Shown here: positions 59,995 to 64,000 of the stretch, in pieces
Layout: each line of letters starts with the position of its first letter
How positions within the stretch are numbered: the stretch's first letter is position 1
Assembly (NCBI GenBank): GCA_003116975.1
Contig: BGKB01000161.1
Coordinates: 62,001 to 126,000, forward strand
Origin: Aurantiochytrium sp. KH105
Lineage: Eukaryota > Sar > Bigyra > Thraustochytrida > Thraustochytriidae
Direction: 5' to 3'
DNA length: 64,000 nt
Translations under genes and position numbers: made by a program
The notes under the pieces: generated by a model
Databases searched by the model: none
What the model saw: only the letters and a program-made list of their open reading frames with translations
Told to the model about the DNA's origin: nothing

Positions 59995-60565
59995 ACGAAC
60001 ATGTTGCTAGCTGCGAAAGACAACGCATCCATGCCTCCAGATCCTTCTCTCTCCTTGTTCCTTTCTTCCTTTCCTTTTATCTGCCTGCCTGTCTGCCAGT
60101 CTACTCGCCCGGACGTCTCAACTGCACCTGGCTGGCGAGCGTCGTCGCCTCGCGTCCCGGAATGCAATCTGCAGCTCCGCTTATTCTTCTGTGGCTTTAC
60201 TATACAACTATACTCGGCACTGCACTGCGACTTGGATCGACTTGGATAAATAATGAACTTGGAACTCAAAAGTTCCGAGGGAGAGAGTCCGCGAGGCAGC
60301 CTACAGCAAACGCACATCGGCGGCTTCACGCAACGCAGCAAGACTCGGAGCGGCGGAGTGGCAAGAGGGCGCGCGGACAGACCGCAAGCTTGGATAGATC
60401 GCACGTGTAGATAGATCTCGCGCGCACAGCTGCGAGCGGTCCGCGGCGAGGCGAGGTGCACAATCCGAGAGCCGCGAGGTCCGTCCTCGACGGACGGACG
60501 CCGCCGCGACTGAGACGTCCGAAAGAAGGAGGGACGCGCGCACGCACACGCACGGGGCGACAACC
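59995..60565. other. Upstream region of the DinB-like gene
   Basis: 571 bases. CT-rich at its left end (60035-60100), an AT-rich TATA-like part (60195-60255, including GGATAAATAATG), then GC-rich sequence near the ATG. No gene is supported; frames on the - strand are Arg/Ser-rich. Confidence 0.45.
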
Positions 60566-61177
60566 ATGCCGACCAAGCTCGTTGAGGCGTCGAGGCGCGT
60601 GCTGATGCAAAAACAGCTTCTTCTGAGCACCATGGAGAGACTCGGGTGCTATGAGGCGTATGCGACCAAATGCCCGGTCGTGGGGTCAACGATCGGCGGC
60701 CATGTGCGGCATGCCTTGGACCACTACGATCGCGCTCTGGACGGGATCTTGAGCAAGGCCAAGGCAAGTTCGAGCTTGTCGCTGGTCGACTATGACACAC
60801 GCTTGCGCGGGGGCGATGTGGAGAAAGACCTGAGCTCCGCAGTCGAGGCCATTCTGAACTGCAGCGAAAGACTCGGAAGCATCACGGAGGAGATGCTTGC
60901 ACGACCAATGCAAGTGCAGTTTAATCTCTCAGGCAATGATGACTCGAAGTTTCTCTTTGAGTCGTACGCAGCACGAGAGCTCTGGTTTGCAGCGCATCAT
61001 TCGATTCACCATCAGGCCATGATCAAGCTCATCATCCAGTGTCACGATGAAAAGAAAACTCTCGCTCAGGCCCTTCCTCGCGATTTTGGCATGGCTCCCT
61101 CGACGATCTTGCACAACAACACCAGCAACAATGCTGCGTCTGCTTCGGCTTCCGGTGCCGCCTCATCGTCGGGGTGA
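60566..61177 (+). CDS. DinB-like metal-binding four-helix protein
   Basis: 203 residues, ATG at 60566. Matches the DinB/YfiT-like four-helix superfamily: TIGGHVRHALDHYDRAL supplies the first His ligand, VDYDTRLRG follows, and AAHHSIHHQAMIKL gives the paired His ligands of helix 4. The closing motif DFGMAPST is conserved in this subfamily. Some DinB-like proteins are thiol-dependent transferases (bacillithiol or mycothiol), but the ligand for this subgroup is not known. The C-terminal 30 residues are Ala/Ser/Asn-rich. No targeting signal. The three His residues suggest a Ni or Zn site. Confidence 0.83.
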   Translation: MPTKLVEASRRVLMQKQLLLSTMERLGCYEAYATKCPVVGSTIGGHVRHALDHYDRALDGILSKAKASSSLSLVDYDTRLRGGDVEKDLSSAVEAILNCSERLGSITEEMLARPMQVQFNLSGNDDSKFLFESYAARELWFAAHHSIHHQAMIKLIIQCHDEKKTLAQALPRDFGMAPSTILHNNTSNNAASASASGAASSSG

Positions 61178-61494
61178 CTGCCCTTCTTTCACCCCATTTT
61201 CCCCATTTGCGAAGTTCACATCGTCATTGCCTCCATCTCCCCTTAGCATATACATACTACCAACCTGTTTGAATCTATTTCCTCACACATTCCATTTGCG
61301 AACGAATAGGCGTACTCATCTGCTCGAGACAATGAACATCTTCCCAAGATTAAGCGTACGAAGAGGCAGGCACGCATGCCATTTGGCTCCAAAAAGCTTG
61401 GGCCCAGCAAAGCCCAACAGATAACTTCCTGTCAACTCCATTCTCGAACGTCTGACAAATGAGTAAAATGTAATCTAAGCAAGCCAGCAGGGCC
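61178..61494. other. Convergent intergenic region
   Basis: 317 bases, C- and T-rich near 61185-61260. No gene recognised. Confidence 0.45.
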
Positions 61495-64000
61495 TCAAAA
61501 GGAGAAAGAATCATTGAGACTGGGCGCCGTGTCGCCCCATGCCGTTAGGGAAGCATGGCGCATGAGACGATAGCTATCGGCATCACTCGATTCTGGCAAA
61601 AGCTTGGCCGGGGCTTTGAGCGCCGGGTGCTGAAACTCCAAAACAATCTTGGGCTTGCCATGGATAATGTCCAGCTCCGAGGCGTCCCCGAGAGGCAGAA
61701 AACGCGATGGTCGCTCGTACGCATTCTCGCAGAAAAGCATGAACGAAAGTGTCAGTACGACGAGCGGAATCATGAGCGACACTGACGTGGGTGAAGCACG
61801 GACACTAAAGATGCCGAGCATGACGAGCTGGAAGATGACGACAGAGATAATGAGCGCCCGGAAAACATAGGGAAACATGAGTCCTCCACCCTCGCGCTCG
61901 TGCGTGTACACAAAGAGGAGCTGGTTTCGGTAAACCACCGTGGCGACCAGGAAAAACACAAGAGCAACAAAAGTCATGGGCGGACAGATTACAGAGTAGC
62001 AGAGCCCAATCGAGAAGCACAGCGTAATGTTGGAAATGGTGCGCTCGATGTTGCCGCCCGTGGGATGGTCGATCGTCGTGCATCCACACCAGGGTGTGCG
62101 CCGGTCGCGAGCAGTACGAGAGCGCGTGAACATTCCCCGTAAGACAGCAATACTCACATCTGCAACGCGAAGCAGCTCGAAAATGAGCAAAAAGGTTCTC
62201 GTCACAAAATACTGCAGAAAGAATAACTCGTTCGAAGGCAAAGCGCGACCCATGAGACTAAGAAATTCAATCGGTCGCACAACAATCGAGCTGAAGTTCT
62301 GCAAAAAGCCTCCGGCCACCGTGTAAAAGAGAAACACCTGAATGAGCAGAAAGTAGTAGTACACCTGGAAGAACTCAATCTGAGTCTCCGACATGAACCT
62401 CCGGCGCTGCACACTCAACACCGTATTGATAATAGGAGGCACAAGCGTGTACAGCACGACCATCATCATAGGCGTCAGCTGCTGAAAGAGGACGACCCAT
62501 TGGCCGTGAACGATGAGCCACTCGCGCAGGCCCGGAATCACCTTTTGAAGATACGCAAGGTTGGTCAGCGCAGCCAAAGACGCCGTGATTGTACCAAAGA
62601 CAATGACAACGGCAGCTAGAATGGCGCGAATCACCCAGGTGAAAAACGCAAGCAAAGGAAGAGGCAGACCCAGGTTTTCCCACAGAACATCGCGCACATC
62701 GGGAGCAACTGAGATGCTCATTTTCAGCGGGCGATCAATCGTGGACTGCGCCGCAGCCATGGCCGCTGTCAGCGAGGAAAAGGTAATAAAGGCCGAGGTT
62801 CGTTCGTTCTGATCCACAGCATATCGCAGAATGTCATCGAGACCGGCATGTTCAAACAGATTCACCTGACCATCATCCGAGGTCGCATATCCACTCAAAC
62901 CATCGTCATCATCCAAAAAGTATTCGCTGTCCTCGTCGCCATCCGAGGTCGCCACCGACATGCCTGACTCGGAGATCTTTCGCTCCGTGAGCAACGACCG
63001 CAAAAGTGCATTGTTGCCGTCATCCCATGGTACCGCCAATGGTGTTGCAGATGCTGACGCCGAATTCAAACTCTTGCCCGACGAACTTCGCGTGGCCGTC
63101 TCGATGTCGCCCGCGGCACCCGGTTGCTGTTCAAGACTTCGTCTGCGCAGAGGTTCATAGCTTTCTGCGGCTCGCATCGTCGAGGCGCCTTGGCCAGCCC
63201 CATAGCCACGTGCCATGGCCGCGCCCCCTGGCATTGAGGCATTGTCACCAGCGAGGGAATCGCCCGTTGTGCGGCGACGCAGCTCGCCCGTCCCTGATGC
63301 ACTGTGTCGACGTTGGTGATTTGCGCGACGCAATTTCCGTTCTTGCTTGAGACGCAGACGAAATTGATCCTGAACAACCTGCTGCGAGGGAATGACGACA
63401 TTTGCGATCGCCTCCTCCTCGATGCGCTGTCTACGCCGCATGGCGCGGAACTGCAGACGTTTCACACGCCGATTCCACACCTTGAGTTCGCGCTTGTAGC
63501 TTTTAATCGAGTCAATGTACATGTACACATTAAAATGAGCCATGAGCCAGAGACAATAGCTTCTTCGTTGTCCCCGATGATGGTGGCCCTGCGACAGAGA
63601 GTGATGACGCGCCACAGCATGGCCGCCGACCCGCGCATGCGAGCTCGCGCCGTGAAAAGCCTCTGGGTTCACTTGCGCACCTGATTGCTCTGCAGAGTAG
63701 CCCCCCGCCTGCAGTTCGCGCTGCCAACTTTCGAGATAAATGCGTTCTTCGTCGACGCTATCCTGCACGCTTACATTGGGAATTGTGCTTGGTGCAGAAT
63801 TCAGCCCACCCAGGGCGTCTTCGTTGGCGCCAGAGGTGCTTCCTGGAATCGTCAATTCTCCTTCGGCATTGTCGTCTTGGCCGGGCGACGCTGCTGCAGC
63901 AGAGGCTGGTAGTGTTGATGGCACGGGTGAGACTGGCGACGACGTCAAAACCTGCGGTGTTCCAGGCTCGGAAGAGTTTGCTGGCGAACGTTGCGAAACA
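61495..64000 (-). CDS. OSCA/CSC1/TMEM63-type mechanosensitive channel (5' end outside window)
   Basis: The frame is open from the right edge to the stop at 61495, with 835 residues visible and no initiating ATG in view. The family forms osmo- and mechano-gated cation channels. Visible parts: a disordered Ser/Pro-rich region, a HFNVYMYID-like amphipathic stretch, a basic RRVKRLQFRAMRRR coiled region (cytosolic loop), an acidic DGDEDSEYFLDDDD linker and the RRM-like strand TSAFITFSSLTAAMAAAQS. Then comes the core: a GLPLPLLAFF helix, TPMMMVVLYTLVPPIINTV, a pore-lining FFQVYYYFLLIQVFLF segment and YSVICPPMTF with following helices (about eight TMs). It ends soon after ENAYERPSRFLPLGD. The three N-terminal TMs lie beyond the window. 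Confidence 0.9.
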   Translation of the reverse strand, partial: VSQRSPANSSEPGTPQVLTSSPVSPVPSTLPASAAAASPGQDDNAEGELTIPGSTSGANEDALGGLNSAPSTIPNVSVQDSVDEERIYLESWQRELQAGGYSAEQSGAQVNPEAFHGASSHARVGGHAVARHHSLSQGHHHRGQRRSYCLWLMAHFNVYMYIDSIKSYKRELKVWNRRVKRLQFRAMRRRQRIEEEAIANVVIPSQQVVQDQFRLRLKQERKLRRANHQRRHSASGTGELRRRTTGDSLAGDNASMPGGAAMARGYGAGQGASTMRAAESYEPLRRRSLEQQPGAAGDIETATRSSSGKSLNSASASATPLAVPWDDGNNALLRSLLTERKISESGMSVATSDGDEDSEYFLDDDDGLSGYATSDDGQVNLFEHAGLDDILRYAVDQNERTSAFITFSSLTAAMAAAQSTIDRPLKMSISVAPDVRDVLWENLGLPLPLLAFFTWVIRAILAAVVIVFGTITASLAALTNLAYLQKVIPGLREWLIVHGQWVVLFQQLTPMMMVVLYTLVPPIINTVLSVQRRRFMSETQIEFFQVYYYFLLIQVFLFYTVAGGFLQNFSSIVVRPIEFLSLMGRALPSNELFFLQYFVTRTFLLIFELLRVADVSIAVLRGMFTRSRTARDRRTPWCGCTTIDHPTGGNIERTISNITLCFSIGLCYSVICPPMTFVALVFFLVATVVYRNQLLFVYTHEREGGGLMFPYVFRALIISVVIFQLVMLGIFSVRASPTSVSLMIPLVVLTLSFMLFCENAYERPSRFLPLGDASELDIIHGKPKIVLEFQHPALKAPAKLLPESSDADSYRLMRHASLTAWGDTAPSLNDSFSF

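Noticed and set aside
61900-62326. Frames on the + strand over the channel gene
   Set aside because: Antisense of conserved transmembrane segments; charged, non-homologous.
1-64000. Search by eye for tRNA or rRNA genes
   Set aside because: No cloverleaf with GGTTCRANNCC T-arm and matching acceptor was found in the gaps; a tRNAscan run would be decisive.

Overview
This window is nuclear DNA from a GC-rich, gene-dense, intron-poor eukaryotic protist. The signs are spliceosomal introns (65-158 nt, GTAAGT or GTACGT donors, CAG acceptors), C2-domain, PI4-kinase, ceramidase, exosome and ciliary genes, and organelle-type enzymes encoded in the nucleus. The mix of a CFAP418 ciliary gene, a GT60 glycosyltransferase, an OSCA/CSC1 channel, bacterial-type accessory genes and mostly single-exon frames fits a flagellate-forming stramenopile, most plausibly a labyrinthulomycete (thraustochytrid). 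That placement is inference from gene content and style, not from a marker.

Layout. 1-6241 (-): multi-C2 membrane protein running off the left edge. 7367-14254 (+): 2295-aa PDZ-like/coiled-coil protein. 14536-17057 (-): type III beta phosphatidylinositol 4-kinase, two exons. 17729-22555 (+): 1608-aa GAF-like protein. 22831-24978 (-): dynamin-like GTPase with a J-like N-terminus. 25856-26965 (-): membrane protein with tandem WH2 actin-binding motifs. 28072-30276 (+): neutral ceramidase. 30802-32040 and 32291-33355 (-): equilibrative nucleoside transporter and uridine phosphorylase. 33801-35213 (+): organellar TyrRS. 35807-36541 (-): four-repeat CCCH protein. 37627-38604 (-) and 38851-39726 (+): TrmO-type tRNA methyltransferase and exosome MTR3. 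39945-41333 (-): M14 carboxypeptidase. 41372-47599 (-): 2075-aa coiled-coil protein. 48098-50626 (+): ankyrin protein. 50847-51920 (-): MYG1 nuclease. 52814-55370 (+): GT60 glycosyltransferase, two exons. 55759-56718 (-): PhyH-fold oxygenase with an HGG motif. 57186-58110 (+): CFAP418, four exons. 58243-58698 (-): MAPEG protein. 59158-59994 (+): DUF1697 protein. 60566-61177 (+): DinB-like protein. 61495-64000 (-): OSCA/CSC1 channel, 5' end outside the window.

There are no operons in the bacterial sense. Genes alternate strand, often as head-to-head pairs with a short shared upstream region. Two pairs make functional sense: transporter plus uridine phosphorylase (nucleoside uptake and breakdown) and TrmO plus MTR3 (RNA modification and processing). 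Several genes touch membrane traffic and membrane lipids (multi-C2, PI4K, dynamin-like, ceramidase, WH2 membrane protein), but they are not obviously one system.

The observations most worth following are the HGG substitution in the PhyH enzyme (the pattern of Fe/2-oxoglutarate halogenases), the membrane-anchored WH2 array, the tandem CCCH repeat protein, the J-like/dynamin fusion with a possible acidic alternative C-terminus, the TQT/QTD cluster in the PDZ coiled-coil protein, and the adjacent bacterial-type DUF1697 and DinB-like genes. No tRNA, rRNA, CRISPR array or intact transposon was seen.
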